NCBI GenBank assembly: GCA_021774195.1
Contig: JAJFJJ010000095.1
Coordinates: 1 to 64,000, forward strand
Source: Nitrosomonas sp.
GTDB lineage: Bacteria; Pseudomonadota; Gammaproteobacteria; Burkholderiales; Nitrosomonadaceae
Direction of reading: 5' to 3'
DNA: 64,000 bases
The translations under genes and the position numbers were made by a program. Positions 49,920 through 60,522 of this stretch are shown here, in pieces (positions within the stretch are counted from its first letter, which is position 1; each line of letters opens with the position of its first letter). Under the pieces are notes generated by a model. The model did not search any database and was not told the origin of the DNA. It saw nothing but the letters and a program-made list of their open reading frames with translations.

Positions 49920-51125
49920 CTAAGGAAATGTTGTCAATGGTTGGACTCTTAATGACCCGTCAAACAAGTTCAACAATTGAACCGTCGGTTGGATCTGCGC
50001 GATAATCTGGTTCCAACGAATGCCTTCGGCACGATCAACAAATATCACATCACGGGGCTGTAGCGGAAAACGTTCTGCCAATAAAAATGAGTCCGGCGAT
50101 TTGGCATCTAAATGATATATTTCTGATTTACCCAAACCCGTCCTAAAAACGAAAACTCTGGCTGCATCAGACGTCTCTTGATCAGGTCCACCACCCTCAC
50201 TCAACGCTTCTGTTAATGTCATGCGTGCTTTATTCATCAGAACACTTCGCGGCCTCCCCACACCAAAACCACGACCAAAAGTTGTTTCTCCAAACACAAA
50301 TACTTTGTTGAACATATTGTCCGGCACATTTAGCACATCACCATGTTTAAGTAGCACATTTTGACTTGTATCCCCGCCTTCATAAAGACTCAGCAAGTTA
50401 ATACTAAAAGTTTTATCCTCTCGTGTTAATGTGATGTTCCGTAGATCCGCTTCAGGCTTTACTCCACCAGCACTATTGATCGCTTCCAGAACAGTCAAAG
50501 GAATATCTTTCACTAAATGAATTCCAGGCTGAACCACTTCACCTACAATATAAACCCGTTGACTTCGATATGCAGCCACACGCACATCAAGCTGAACTTG
50601 TTCAATATATTTAGATAGTTTTCTGGTCAAATCTTCACGAATTTCTTCAACGGTTCTACCAGCCGCTTGAACCACACCGGCAAAGGCATAGAAGAATGTA
50701 CCATCTTCACCAACAACACTACCAGCGGACTCTGCCGAACGAAATTCTCCTGCTGGAATGGTTAATTCAGGATGACCCCAAACAGTTATGTTCAATATAT
50801 CTCTGGGCCCGACGCGATACTGGCTATACGATTCTTCAATCGGCGTGCCTTTAATGGTTTTTGAACCGATACGATAGTCAAAGTAATGATTGGCAACATT
50901 ATTTGGATCTAAACTAAGATTACTAAGATCTTTCTCTAAATCAATAATCAACTGGGCATTAATTGTTTGAATATTGAGCCTTTTTAAAATAGTCTCATTG
51001 TCTTCGGTAACAGGCATTTCCACACTTGATTGCGTGGCAAATTGGCGCATATGTTGGCCAGGGATTAAAGTACAGGCTGCAAGTTGACTCAGTACTATAA
51101 GAATAATAAAAATTTTAATTCGCAT
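49920..51125 (-). CDS. Wza-type polysaccharide export lipoprotein
   Basis: LAACTLIPGQHM lipobox; YRVGPRDILNITVWGHPELTIPAG. Confidence 0.95.
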   Translation of the reverse strand: MRIKIFIILIVLSQLAACTLIPGQHMRQFATQSSVEMPVTEDNETILKRLNIQTINAQLIIDLEKDLSNLSLDPNNVANHYFDYRIGSKTIKGTPIEESYSQYRVGPRDILNITVWGHPELTIPAGEFRSAESAGSVVGEDGTFFYAFAGVVQAAGRTVEEIREDLTRKLSKYIEQVQLDVRVAAYRSQRVYIVGEVVQPGIHLVKDIPLTVLEAINSAGGVKPEADLRNITLTREDKTFSINLLSLYEGGDTSQNVLLKHGDVLNVPDNMFNKVFVFGETTFGRGFGVGRPRSVLMNKARMTLTEALSEGGGPDQETSDAARVFVFRTGLGKSEIYHLDAKSPDSFLLAERFPLQPRDVIFVDRAEGIRWNQIIAQIQPTVQLLNLFDGSLRVQPLTTFP

Positions 51126-51208
51126 TGATCCTGTATCTGCAGTGAATATTATTTGTAAAAAATTTCGATGGTTACTTAAAAGTCATTACCCTATTTTTAT
51201 TTCCTGAA

Positions 51209-51649
51209 TTACAGCTTCTCTAGCCAATGAGAAACACCTTGTTCGATTAATGTTAAAGACTTCTCAAAAAAAACCAGCTCCTTTCGATAGGGATCTTCAA
51301 TATCAAACTTTCCCCACTCGCCTAGTCTAAAAACTTTTCCTCTTGCACTTTGTTCACGTTCTAAAATTACAGCCTTTTGATCCAATTCCATCACAAGAAT
51401 AAGATCCGCTTTACGAATCATTTCAGTATTTAATTGGCAAGCACGATGACCTGAGATATCAATTCCCTTTTCCATCATCAGTTTGCAAGCACTTGGATCT
51501 GCTTGATGACCCACAAGTGCACCTAGTCCGGCAGAACTAACAAAGCAGTCCGTCTTTGTAGTTGCTGCCAACTTGTGCTTAAACAATCCTTCTGCCATTG
51601 GGCTTCTACAAATATTCCCGACACAGACAATAAGTATATTTCTAAACAA
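51209..51649 (-). CDS. low-molecular-weight protein tyrosine phosphatase (Wzb-like)
   Basis: ILIVCVGNICRSPMAEGLF; DPYRKELVFFE. Confidence 0.94.
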   Translation of the reverse strand: MFRNILIVCVGNICRSPMAEGLFKHKLAATTKTDCFVSSAGLGALVGHQADPSACKLMMEKGIDISGHRACQLNTEMIRKADLILVMELDQKAVILEREQSARGKVFRLGEWGKFDIEDPYRKELVFFEKSLTLIEQGVSHWLEKL

Positions 51650-52009
51650 TTTTAAATTTTTCTAAAAAATCTATGTCGTATTTAAATACTGAAAGTAAGA
51701 CGCAAACATGCGCAGAACAATTACAGTCTGCGCATGTTTGAGAATTCAATACTAACTATTAAAAGATAATGATGCCGCTTATACTTATTCACATCTTGTT
51801 AAGAGAACGGTTTTTAGTCAAAACGATAATTAAACCTAAAACCGGAATAGATAATCCGATGGCTCTGGAACAGCTCACTATTGATAAACTCCAAACCAAA
51901 AACTTATACAATCAAACAGATGAATTATATACAAACAGATTAATCAGTACATAATAACCTATCGCAACAACGAATTCTACTACTCATTAGTACAGATTAA
52001 CGTTGTTCA

Positions 52010-52110
52010 GGGCACCTCTAAAAATCCAGGTTTCATCCCAACTACTGTTTGGATAATTTTTTTCGCTTACCTATCAACCATATGCAGTGCTGAAAAAATT
52101 TCCACACTCT
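52010..52110. repeat. MITE-E relic
   Basis: GGGCACCTCTAAAAATCCAGG start; right end lost. Confidence 0.5.
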
Positions 52111-52205
52111 GCATTTGAGAAAACTTGACGATACAAATCAAATCAGACTAACAATCGCCAGACGGGATAAGGCGGATTAGATGACTGACCTGAAACTTTA
52201 GAATT

Positions 52206-53297
52206 TTACTGTTCCGCATTCATATAGTACAGTTCCATAAAGCCCAAGCCTGTATGGGACCCACTCACTTGAACAGCGCCTTCCCAATAAACATTATAAC
52301 TAGTCAACATCGCATCAAACTCGCTCTCTTTATTGATACTATTAATTTTAATATTGATACCCTTTTCTGGAATATCTATTGCCCATTCAATAGGATAAAC
52401 AATGTTTGATTGACTACTTTGCCATTCTTCTCCAGGAATGGTCTTGAATTCATCATCCAGAAGTGTTTCAGTTACCCCATTCTTACTGATACTGGCCGTA
52501 TAGAGCAGCGGCTTATTTGATTTGTCACGTAATTGATAGATCATCACGTCCACACCATCGTTTAATTGTAGGCTGAACCAGTCCCAGGATAAAAGGCCAA
52601 CTGAGAAATCACCCCATTGATGATCGAACCATGAAATTCCCGATACTTTTTCACTTTCACCGCCGATCGTTATCGTGCCAGAGATCGCCATACGGGTGCG
52701 CGAATAATAATAACTATCACCGGCGTCACCCAAAGAAATGATGCCGTCTCCTCCATGATAAACAGGATCTTGTTTGCTAACTAAATTAAGGGCAAAGTTA
52801 AAATTTTCCGTATTGACTTCTAATCGGTCATTTCCGTTTCCACCGGCCATAAGCCAGTCACCATGCTTAAAGTCAAAACCATTTTTTATGTTTTTTGAAG
52901 GATTCCCTCCCGTTCTCCGCTGGGCGGTATAGTGCTTTCCATTTTGATGGTCACTCAAAGAAACATGGCTAACCATATGGGTCGTTAAATTGCTGACCAA
53001 AAACACGGTATGGTGAAAACTATATCGCTTGCCAGATTCAGTCCGTAAATGTCCATTGTAGTACCACCATTCCATACTTGCTTGGTGTGTAGCATCGTCT
53101 TTAGGCAATGAAACTTTTCTATCAGCACTACCGCTAGCCTCATACCAATTATCGGCCGGCTTAATATACAAAACTTCATGAATTAACCATATGCCGACAC
53201 CACAGGCCATCATCAAGAAAATCCAGAAAACAGAAGATTTTTTTAAAGAACGTGACTTCTTCTTGTATTTACGCCGAGATTTTTTATTTTTCAACAT
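52206..53297 (-). CDS. lipocalin-like/AttH (CrtC-type) secreted protein
   Basis: ASMEWWYYNGHLRTESGKRYSFHHTVF; ISWFDHQWGDF. Confidence 0.85.
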   Translation of the reverse strand: MLKNKKSRRKYKKKSRSLKKSSVFWIFLMMACGVGIWLIHEVLYIKPADNWYEASGSADRKVSLPKDDATHQASMEWWYYNGHLRTESGKRYSFHHTVFLVSNLTTHMVSHVSLSDHQNGKHYTAQRRTGGNPSKNIKNGFDFKHGDWLMAGGNGNDRLEVNTENFNFALNLVSKQDPVYHGGDGIISLGDAGDSYYYSRTRMAISGTITIGGESEKVSGISWFDHQWGDFSVGLLSWDWFSLQLNDGVDVMIYQLRDKSNKPLLYTASISKNGVTETLLDDEFKTIPGEEWQSSQSNIVYPIEWAIDIPEKGINIKINSINKESEFDAMLTSYNVYWEGAVQVSGSHTGLGFMELYYMNAEQ

Positions 53298-53497
53298 GCC
53301 GAGTTATTAAACGATAAAACTACGTTCTAGGAAATGAATATTCAAAGCGCAACAGCTTCAGGGGTATATTCAAGCATTTCATCGGTCTATGATTAAGCTG
53401 TTTAACAATATTGTCAATCTGATTTTGTTTTACCGAATCTATGAACTGAATAGTTACTTGATATCTCCGGCAAAGCTGGAGATTCATAGTTTATAAT

Positions 53498-53578
53498 CCT
53501 AAAATCCTCAGTTAGATGATGCTTAGCGTGCATTGTTGTTTGCTTTTGGCAAGGCACAATAGGGCGTAAACTAGTTGT
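53498..53578. repeat. MITE-A truncated copy
   Basis: CCTAAAATCCTCAGTTAGATGATGCTTAGCGTGCATTGTTG. Confidence 0.75.
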
Positions 53579-53649
53579 GTCTTGAAATCTGCATATTTAT
53601 TGAGCAGCCATTAGTAGACACTAATAACACAATATATCTATAATCATAA

Positions 53650-53790
53650 AGGCACCTCTAAAAATCCATATTTCGTCACAATACTGCGTTACTCACAAAA
53701 AATATCGTCTTACCTATCCGCTGTAGGCTGCATCAATATTTTTTATTCGCGCCTTGTCTTGTTTAGAAATCCGAGTTTTTAGAAGCACCC
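53650..53790. mobile_element. MITE-E copy E3
   Basis: GGCACCTCTAAAAATCC...GAGTTTTTAGAAGCACCC, ATAA flanks. Confidence 0.85.
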
Positions 53791-53830
53791 ATAAGCAATA
53801 GATTGATTCAGAATGTAATAATAAACATCT

Positions 53831-54337
53831 ATGGAAAAAGACGAAAAGATAAAAGTACTATTTGTTTGCTTGGGAAACATCTGCCGGTCACCTACGGCTG
53901 ATGCTGTCTTCAAATATCAAGTGATTAATGCGGGACTTGAAAATATAATCCTGGTTGATTCTGCAGGTACGCATGCCTATCACATCGGCAAGCCGCCCGA
54001 CAAACGTGCACAAAGCACTGCTTTGAGTCGCGGATACAAAATGCATGATTTACGTGCACGCAAGGTTACATCTGACGATTTCATTACTTTTGATTATATT
54101 CTTGCGATGGATCATGAAAACTTATCAATTCTCAAGCAACGTTGCCCGGCTAAGGCGACAGCCAGAATTGACTTACTGATGAATTATAGTCGTAATAATA
54201 ACGCTGGTGATGAAGTAGCAGACCCTTACTTCGGTGGGCAAGATGGTTTTGACATGGTACTGGACATGGTGGAAGACGCTTGTCAAGGCCTGCTAGAACA
54301 CATTAACTCCAGAAAGAATAGCCCCCCGTCTTCTTGA
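53831..54337 (+). CDS. low-molecular-weight protein tyrosine phosphatase
   Basis: VLFVCLGNICRSPTADAVF; DPYFGGQDGF. Confidence 0.95.
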   Translation: MEKDEKIKVLFVCLGNICRSPTADAVFKYQVINAGLENIILVDSAGTHAYHIGKPPDKRAQSTALSRGYKMHDLRARKVTSDDFITFDYILAMDHENLSILKQRCPAKATARIDLLMNYSRNNNAGDEVADPYFGGQDGFDMVLDMVEDACQGLLEHINSRKNSPPSS

Positions 54338-54444
54338 TCATTCGAGGCAAATTCGGATTCTCGTCATTAGTAAATAAAGCTTAGACAAGATCCTCATTAT
54401 GCAAAATTGATCAAAACTTTCTTAATGAATGGGAACAACTAAAG

Positions 54445-55551
54445 ATGAAAACAAAAGCAGCTGTGGCTTGGCAAGCAGGTCAACCGCTTACTATTGAAAA
54501 TGTTGATCTAGATGGCCCAAAACCAGGTGAGGTTTTGGTAGAAATCAAGGCAACGGGTATTTGCCATACGGATTATTACACGCTATCCGGTGCTGATCCT
54601 GAAGGATTATTTCCTACTGTTTTAGGTCATGAAGGTGCTGGCGTCGTGGTAGAGGTCGGTTCTGACGTCAAATCTCTTCAAGTTGGCGATCATGTTATTC
54701 CACTTTACACACCGGAATGCCGCGAATGCAAATTTTGCCTCTCGCAGAAAACTAATTTATGCCAAGCCATCCGTAGCACTCAAGGTCGTGGCTTAATGCC
54801 GGACACCACATCACGCTTCTCATTAGACGGCAAGCCTTTATTCCATTATATGGGCACATCAACCTTCTCCAACTATACGGTTGTACCTGAAATTGCACTG
54901 GCTAAAATCCGTCAAGATGCGCCATTTGATAAAGTTTGCTACATCGGCTGCGGAGTCACTACTGGAATTGGGGCTGTTTTATTTACTGCCAAAGTAGAAA
55001 CAGGAAGCAATGTTGCCGTATTTGGATTGGGTGGTATTGGGTTAAACGTTATTCAAGGCGCTAAAATGGTCGGTGCCGATAAGATCATTGGTATTGATAT
55101 CAATCCAAAACGTGAAGCCATGGCACGTGATTTTGGCATGACACATTTCATCAATCCCAATGAAGTACCGGATATTACCGATGCTGTCATCCAATTAACC
55201 GATGGTGGCGCAGACTATAGCTTTGAGTGTATTGGTAACACGCAAGTGATGCGCCAGGCTTTAGAGTGCACCCATAAAGGCTGGGGGCGCAGCATTATTA
55301 TTGGCGTCGCCGAGGCTGGCGCAGAAATTAGTACACGCCCATTCCAATTGGTTACCGGCCGCAAATGGGAAGGTTCTGCATTCGGTGGCGCACGCGGTCG
55401 AACTGATGTACCAAAAATTGTCGATTGGTATATGGAAGGCAAAATTAATATTGATTCACTGATTACGCATCGATTAAAACTAGAAGATATTAATGAAGGC
55501 TTTGATTTGATGAAAGCTGGGGAATCAATACGTTCCGTAGTCATCTACTAA
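54445..55551 (+). CDS. frmA: S-(hydroxymethyl)glutathione dehydrogenase/class III alcohol dehydrogenase
   Basis: [48 protein letters not shown]. Confidence 0.97.
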   Translation: MKTKAAVAWQAGQPLTIENVDLDGPKPGEVLVEIKATGICHTDYYTLSGADPEGLFPTVLGHEGAGVVVEVGSDVKSLQVGDHVIPLYTPECRECKFCLSQKTNLCQAIRSTQGRGLMPDTTSRFSLDGKPLFHYMGTSTFSNYTVVPEIALAKIRQDAPFDKVCYIGCGVTTGIGAVLFTAKVETGSNVAVFGLGGIGLNVIQGAKMVGADKIIGIDINPKREAMARDFGMTHFINPNEVPDITDAVIQLTDGGADYSFECIGNTQVMRQALECTHKGWGRSIIIGVAEAGAEISTRPFQLVTGRKWEGSAFGGARGRTDVPKIVDWYMEGKINIDSLITHRLKLEDINEGFDLMKAGESIRSVVIY

Positions 55552-56396
55552 TGTCAGCGCTTGAGATTCGTAGTGAGCATGTCTGTTTTGGTGGCCAGCA
55601 GACTTTTTATCAGCATCAGTCTGAAACCATTGGACTGCCCATGCGGTTTTCAGTTTACCAACCACCACAAGCCAAATCAGATCGTGTGCCGGTTATTTTC
55701 TTTTTGGCCGGGCTGACCTGCACAGAAGAAACGTTCATGATTAAAGCAGGTGCACAACGCCTTGCTGCTGAACATGGTCTCATGCTGGTTTCTATGGATA
55801 CCAGTCCACGTCAGACGGGAATTGAAGGTGAAGCTGACCACTGGGATTTTGGTGCAGGTGCAGGATTCTATCTGGACGCCACCGCTGCACCTTGGGCACG
55901 TCATTTTCGGATGGAAAGTTACATTACTGACGAATTAAGAAACATCATCGTCCAACAATTCTCAGCCGATGAAAATCGTATTGGGATTTTTGGTCATTCC
56001 ATGGGTGGGCATGGCGCACTAACTTTAGCCCTACGCCATCCGGATTTATATCGATCCGTTTCAGCCTTCGCGCCAATTTGCGCGCCGAGGCAATGCCCTT
56101 GGGGGCAAAAAGCTTTTGTAAATTATCTGGGAGAAAATCAGGAAAACTGGCGTAGCCATGATGCCAATGCTTTAATAGAAGATGGCTATCGCATAAGCAA
56201 AATCCTAATCGACCAAGGCCTCAATGACCAGTTCTTAACAGAACAGCTTTATCCTGATTTATTTGAAAAAACCTGTAAAGAAGCCGGACAGGAATTAACG
56301 CTTCGGCATCATGAAGGTTATGACCATGGGTATTATTTTATCAGCACATTTATGGCTGATCATTTAAAACATCACCGCGATATATTGTTCTATTGA
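55551..56396 (+). CDS. fghA: S-formylglutathione hydrolase
   Basis: MRFSVYQPPQAKSDRVPVIFFLAGLTCTEETFMIKAGAQR; IFGHSMGGHGALTLALR. Confidence 0.97.
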   Translation: MSALEIRSEHVCFGGQQTFYQHQSETIGLPMRFSVYQPPQAKSDRVPVIFFLAGLTCTEETFMIKAGAQRLAAEHGLMLVSMDTSPRQTGIEGEADHWDFGAGAGFYLDATAAPWARHFRMESYITDELRNIIVQQFSADENRIGIFGHSMGGHGALTLALRHPDLYRSVSAFAPICAPRQCPWGQKAFVNYLGENQENWRSHDANALIEDGYRISKILIDQGLNDQFLTEQLYPDLFEKTCKEAGQELTLRHHEGYDHGYYFISTFMADHLKHHRDILFY

Positions 56397-56413
56397 CACT
56401 GAAAGAAGATATA

Positions 56414-57013
56414 TCATGTATTATTTTTTAGTCGTTCTGCCAACTGTACTAACGCTTTACCGCGATGGCTAATTTGGTTCTTTTGTTCAGGCGAAAGTTG
56501 AGCGGCGGTTTTGTTAAATTCAGCCAAATAAAAATAGGGATCATAGCCGAACCCACCCTCTCCAAGAGGTTCTAGAATGATTTCCCCATGCCATGACCCA
56601 TCAACAATAATCGGTTGCGGATCTTCATGATGGCGCACTAAAACAATAATGCAATAATAATAGGCACTACGATCTGTTTGTGTGCGTAACGCCTCAACCA
56701 GTTTAAGATTATTACGTTGATCAGATCTTGGTTCCCCCGCATAGCGAGCAGAGGTGACGCCAGGCAAACCATTTAACGCATTAACGCAAATACCAGAGTC
56801 GTCTGCCAGCGCAGGCAAACCAGAACATTGACTCGCATGACGCGCTTTGATTAAGGCATTTTCGACAAAGGTACCAAAGGGTTCCTCTACTTCTTCCACA
56901 TTAAATTCAGCTTGTGGCATAGCCTTAATTTTCAATGGTTCAAGCAGCGCATTAATCTCGCGCAATTTTCCTTGATTATTACTGGCAATCACCAGTTTAT
57001 TAATTGACCGCAT
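56414..57013 (-). CDS. rdgB: dITP/XTP pyrophosphatase (Ham1/RdgB)
   Basis: KLVIASNNQGKLREINALL; LPALADDSGICVNALNGLPGVTSARYAG. Confidence 0.96.
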   Translation of the reverse strand: MRSINKLVIASNNQGKLREINALLEPLKIKAMPQAEFNVEEVEEPFGTFVENALIKARHASQCSGLPALADDSGICVNALNGLPGVTSARYAGEPRSDQRNNLKLVEALRTQTDRSAYYYCIIVLVRHHEDPQPIIVDGSWHGEIILEPLGEGGFGYDPYFYLAEFNKTAAQLSPEQKNQISHRGKALVQLAERLKNNT

Positions 57014-57016
57014 CCA

Positions 57017-57739
57017 TTAATCCGTCGTCAAGACTTGCTTCTGAATCAACACCAACTCCTTGATCCCTTTTTCAGCCAGGTCCACCATATCATCCAATTC
57101 TTTCCGATTGAATGAAACACCTTCTGCCGTACCTTGTACTTCTACAATGCCAGATTGTCCTGTCATCACGACATTCATGTCGGTATCACAGGAAGAATCT
57201 TCCTCATAGTCTAAATCTAATATGGACACACCGTTATGGATACCCACAGAAATAGCAGCAATATGATCCAAAATTGGCGTAGTTTCGATTAATTGTCGAT
57301 AAATTAAATTTTCAACCGCATCATGTAACGCCACAAATGCGCCGGTAATACTGGCGGTACGCGTGCCACCATCGGCTTGAATGACATCACAATCAATTTG
57401 TATGGTCCGCTCACCCAGTTGTTTTAAATCAACCACAGCACGTAATGACCGCCCGATTAACCGTTGAATCTCCATGGTGCGTCCAGATTGCTTACCTCGA
57501 GCCGCTTCACGTTGCATACGCGAATTAGTCGAACACGGAAGCATGCCGTACTCAGCAGTTAACCATCCCTGCCCTTGTCCTTTGAGAAACGGCGGTACTT
57601 TTTCACTCACACTGGCCGTGCAAATCACTTTCGTATCGCCAAATTCGATTAGTACTGAGCCATCAGCATGTTTGGTATAACCTCGAGTAATTGTTACCGG
57701 TCTTATTTGATTGCAGTCTCTGTTATTACTACGTGCCAT
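57017..57739 (-). CDS. rph: ribonuclease PH
   Basis: [48 protein letters not shown]. Confidence 0.97.
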   Translation of the reverse strand: MARSNNRDCNQIRPVTITRGYTKHADGSVLIEFGDTKVICTASVSEKVPPFLKGQGQGWLTAEYGMLPCSTNSRMQREAARGKQSGRTMEIQRLIGRSLRAVVDLKQLGERTIQIDCDVIQADGGTRTASITGAFVALHDAVENLIYRQLIETTPILDHIAAISVGIHNGVSILDLDYEEDSSCDTDMNVVMTGQSGIVEVQGTAEGVSFNRKELDDMVDLAEKGIKELVLIQKQVLTTD

Positions 57740-57774
57740 AGTTTTATATGAACCAATTAATTGTTAAATTTAAG

Positions 57775-57895
57775 GTAACTATTCAGCTTACCCCTATAAT
57801 CCGCCATTTCGCTGTTACAAAATGATCATTTACACGTGTAAACTCACATTTTGTGCCTTGAACTGACGAATTATAGGAGCAATCTGAACAGTTAC
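57775..57895. repeat. MITE-F copy F2 (121 bp)
   Basis: GTAACTATTCAGC...TTTACACGTGTAAA...CTGAACAGTTAC. Confidence 0.88.
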
Positions 57896-57965
57896 TTTAA
57901 TGTGCTGAATAATTACAATTTAAGTAATTATTCAGTGTGTTGCGGAAACTATTCAGGTTACAGCC

Positions 57966-58766
57966 TTAAAAACGGTACTCTGGTTTAGGTGGCGCACCAT
58001 CTGAAAGTGTCAACACTTCATGGCCATCTTCGGTGACCAAAATCGTATGCTCCCATTGCGCTGATAAACTATTATCTTTTGTGGTGATTGTCCAGCCGTC
58101 TGGTAAATGCCGTATCGCTGCTTTACCGGCATTAATCATCGGTTCAATGGTGAAAATCATACCTTGTTTAATTTCTAAACCGGAACCAGCACGGCCATAA
58201 TGCAAAACTTGCGGGTCTTCATGGAATTTTTTACCAATCCCGTGTCCACAAAACTCTCTCACCACACTATAGCCCACACCTTCAGCTAATTTCTGAATGG
58301 CATGACCAATGTCACCTAGATGATTACCCGGTTTGACCTGGTCTATACCACGCCACAATGCTTCCCAAGTTAATTCACACAATCGACGAGCCTGAATAGA
58401 CGGCTCTCCAACAAAAAACATTCGGCTGGTGTCGCCATGATACCCATCACTAATCACTGTGATATCAATATTGACGATATCCCCATTTTTTAATTTCTTT
58501 TGCCCGGGCACCCCATGACAAATTTGATTATTGACTGAGGTACAAATCGACTTTGGATAGGGTGAATGGCCAGATGGGGCATAGTTGAGTGGCGCAGGAA
58601 TCGTCTTTTGCACATCAACCATGTAATTATGACAAAGTGTATCCAGTTCTTCAGTCGTCACGCCTGGCTGTACATATGGTGTGACGTAATCTAACACCTC
58701 TGAAGCCAAACGACCTGCGACACGCATTTTCTCAATTTCTTCAGGTGTTTTGATATGAATCTTCAT
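57966..58766 (-). CDS. map: type I methionine aminopeptidase
   Basis: IHIKTPEEIEKMRVAGRLASEVLDY; CTSVNNQICHGVPG; FCGHGIGKKFHEDPQVLHYG. Confidence 0.97.
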   Translation of the reverse strand: MKIHIKTPEEIEKMRVAGRLASEVLDYVTPYVQPGVTTEELDTLCHNYMVDVQKTIPAPLNYAPSGHSPYPKSICTSVNNQICHGVPGQKKLKNGDIVNIDITVISDGYHGDTSRMFFVGEPSIQARRLCELTWEALWRGIDQVKPGNHLGDIGHAIQKLAEGVGYSVVREFCGHGIGKKFHEDPQVLHYGRAGSGLEIKQGMIFTIEPMINAGKAAIRHLPDGWTITTKDNSLSAQWEHTILVTEDGHEVLTLSDGAPPKPEYRF

Positions 58767-58832
58767 AATGATTTTCTGAACCAACTAAAATAGCAGCGGA
58801 TTTAAGTAATGATAAAGCGATTGAACTGAGTA

Positions 58833-59429
58833 TTATAAGCGGTCACAAGACGCTTGTATCAACTTACTACCAATAAATTGCTGCTTTAAATGAGCCAATT
58901 TTACTTCAACATCCTCATCAGGTTCATGAATCACTATTTTTTTCTGTTGATTTTTTCTTGGCTTAATGGTCGCAGCAGCGACCCCTCTGAGTTTTAATTC
59001 GCTTAATAATTGCTGTGCTGAGACTTGATCCTGAAACATTTCTAGTGTGATTGCATTTAACCACGGTCCTTCTTCTTCGACTCGATAACTAGCGATTCCC
59101 AAATTCCTTAGTTTATTGACTTCACGATTTGCATCCTGCTGGTTCTTAAACGGCGGAATATGCACCCAATACATAGTATTAATATTGGACAATTCAATGC
59201 TTATAGTCTTTATTATCAGCTGGTTAGCAATGGAACTTTCAGCTTGTTGAACAACCGCATGATCAAAATCACCCCATTTCAAACAAGGGACCTGCTTTGG
59301 TAACAAAACAATTTTCTCTGGACTCATCAATGATGGAACCGTCCTATTATCTTGAACATTAGAACCAAGCTGGATGTAGGCAATGACCAGAATATTAATA
59401 ACCAGTAGTACGACAAAAACAATTTTCAT
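58833..59429 (-). CDS. SPOR-domain-like membrane-anchored protein
   Basis: N-terminal TM; YWVHIPPFKNQQDANREVNKLRNLGIASYRV. Confidence 0.7.
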   Translation of the reverse strand: MKIVFVVLLVINILVIAYIQLGSNVQDNRTVPSLMSPEKIVLLPKQVPCLKWGDFDHAVVQQAESSIANQLIIKTISIELSNINTMYWVHIPPFKNQQDANREVNKLRNLGIASYRVEEEGPWLNAITLEMFQDQVSAQQLLSELKLRGVAAATIKPRKNQQKKIVIHEPDEDVEVKLAHLKQQFIGSKLIQASCDRL

Positions 59430-59461
59430 TTAAAAATATAGTAACTATTCAGTGTATTGCG

Positions 59462-59582
59462 GTAACTGTTCTGATTGCCCCTAGAATCCATCAGTTCAAG
59501 GCACAAAATGTGAGTCTACACGTGTAAATGATCATTTTGTAACGCAGAAATGGTGAATTCTAGGGGTGAGCTGAATAGTTAC
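59462..59582. repeat. MITE-F copy F3 (121 bp, reversed)
   Basis: GTAACTGTTCTG...TACACGTGTAAA...GCTGAATAGTTAC. Confidence 0.88.
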
Positions 59583-59725
59583 TAAAAATATTTGTATTAA
59601 GAACACATCGATTCATTGAATTTTCTTGTTAACAATCCACTGCCTTGATAGAATGCGATGTTACGCTCATCAATAGAAAAATTACTAAATTTTAGTTAGC
59701 TTTATATAAAAACGGAATACGAAAT

Positions 59726-60448
59726 ATGAAAATGATTACGAGTTCTGCGTTGATAATTGCAATCGCATTATTATCTGCACCCATTTCAGCTGAAACTGAC
59801 GCCACTGTCGATCTTCAAGACGAAGAAACGGTTGATCAAGAGACTGTAGCCGAGGAAGCGGTAGTAGAGGCTTCAGAAGCAGTACCCGCTGCTCCGCCAA
59901 CCACTGAAGAAATTGCAGGCGGAATGTGTGCCGGTTGCCACAGCGCTGACGGCAACAGTATCATCCCCATTAATCCAAGTCTAGCCGGACAACATGCGGG
60001 CTATCTCACCAAACAATTGATGGACTTTCAATCAGTTGATGGTGAAACAGCTAAACGCAACAGTGCTGTAATGACCGCAATGGTTGCTGCGCTGACAAAA
60101 GAAAATATGCAAGAGCTAGGTGACTATTATGCGCGTCAAGAAGTCAACCATACCGCCACATCTGAAGCAGATGAAGAAGTAATCGCTGCGGGAAAGATAC
60201 TTTACCATGGTGGCAATTTAGACAGTAATGTGCCAGCTTGTGCAAGCTGTCATGGACCTACTGGTTCAGGCCTACCACCACATTATCCTGGTCTGGCAGG
60301 TCAGCATGCAGCCTATACTTTGACACAACTTGAGCTATTTAATAAAGGTGAACGTGCTAATGACAACGGCGTTATGCAAAAAGTATTATCTCGCATGAAT
60401 GCGCTAGAGAAAAAAGCAGTCTCTGAATATATTTCAACTATGCGCTAA
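59726..60448 (+). CDS. di-haem cytochrome c (c4-like)
   Basis: Signal peptide; MCAGCHSADGN and CASCHGPTGSG CxxCH motifs. Confidence 0.93.
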   Translation: MKMITSSALIIAIALLSAPISAETDATVDLQDEETVDQETVAEEAVVEASEAVPAAPPTTEEIAGGMCAGCHSADGNSIIPINPSLAGQHAGYLTKQLMDFQSVDGETAKRNSAVMTAMVAALTKENMQELGDYYARQEVNHTATSEADEEVIAAGKILYHGGNLDSNVPACASCHGPTGSGLPPHYPGLAGQHAAYTLTQLELFNKGERANDNGVMQKVLSRMNALEKKAVSEYISTMR

Positions 60449-60460
60449 TATTCTCTTTTA

Positions 60461-60497
60461 GCAATAAAAAAGGCGGCCATTGCCGCCTTTTTTATTG
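60461..60497. terminator. bidirectional rho-independent terminator between cyt c and hemL
   Basis: AATAAAAAAGGCGGCCATTGCCGCCTTTTTTATT. Confidence 0.88.
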
Positions 60498-60522
60498 CTC
60501 TAAAAACACCAGAACCAAAGGG

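Noticed and set aside
53831-54337. Second LMW phosphatase as duplicate of Wzb
   Set aside because: Sequence clearly different from 51209-51649 and in a different context; not treated as recent duplication
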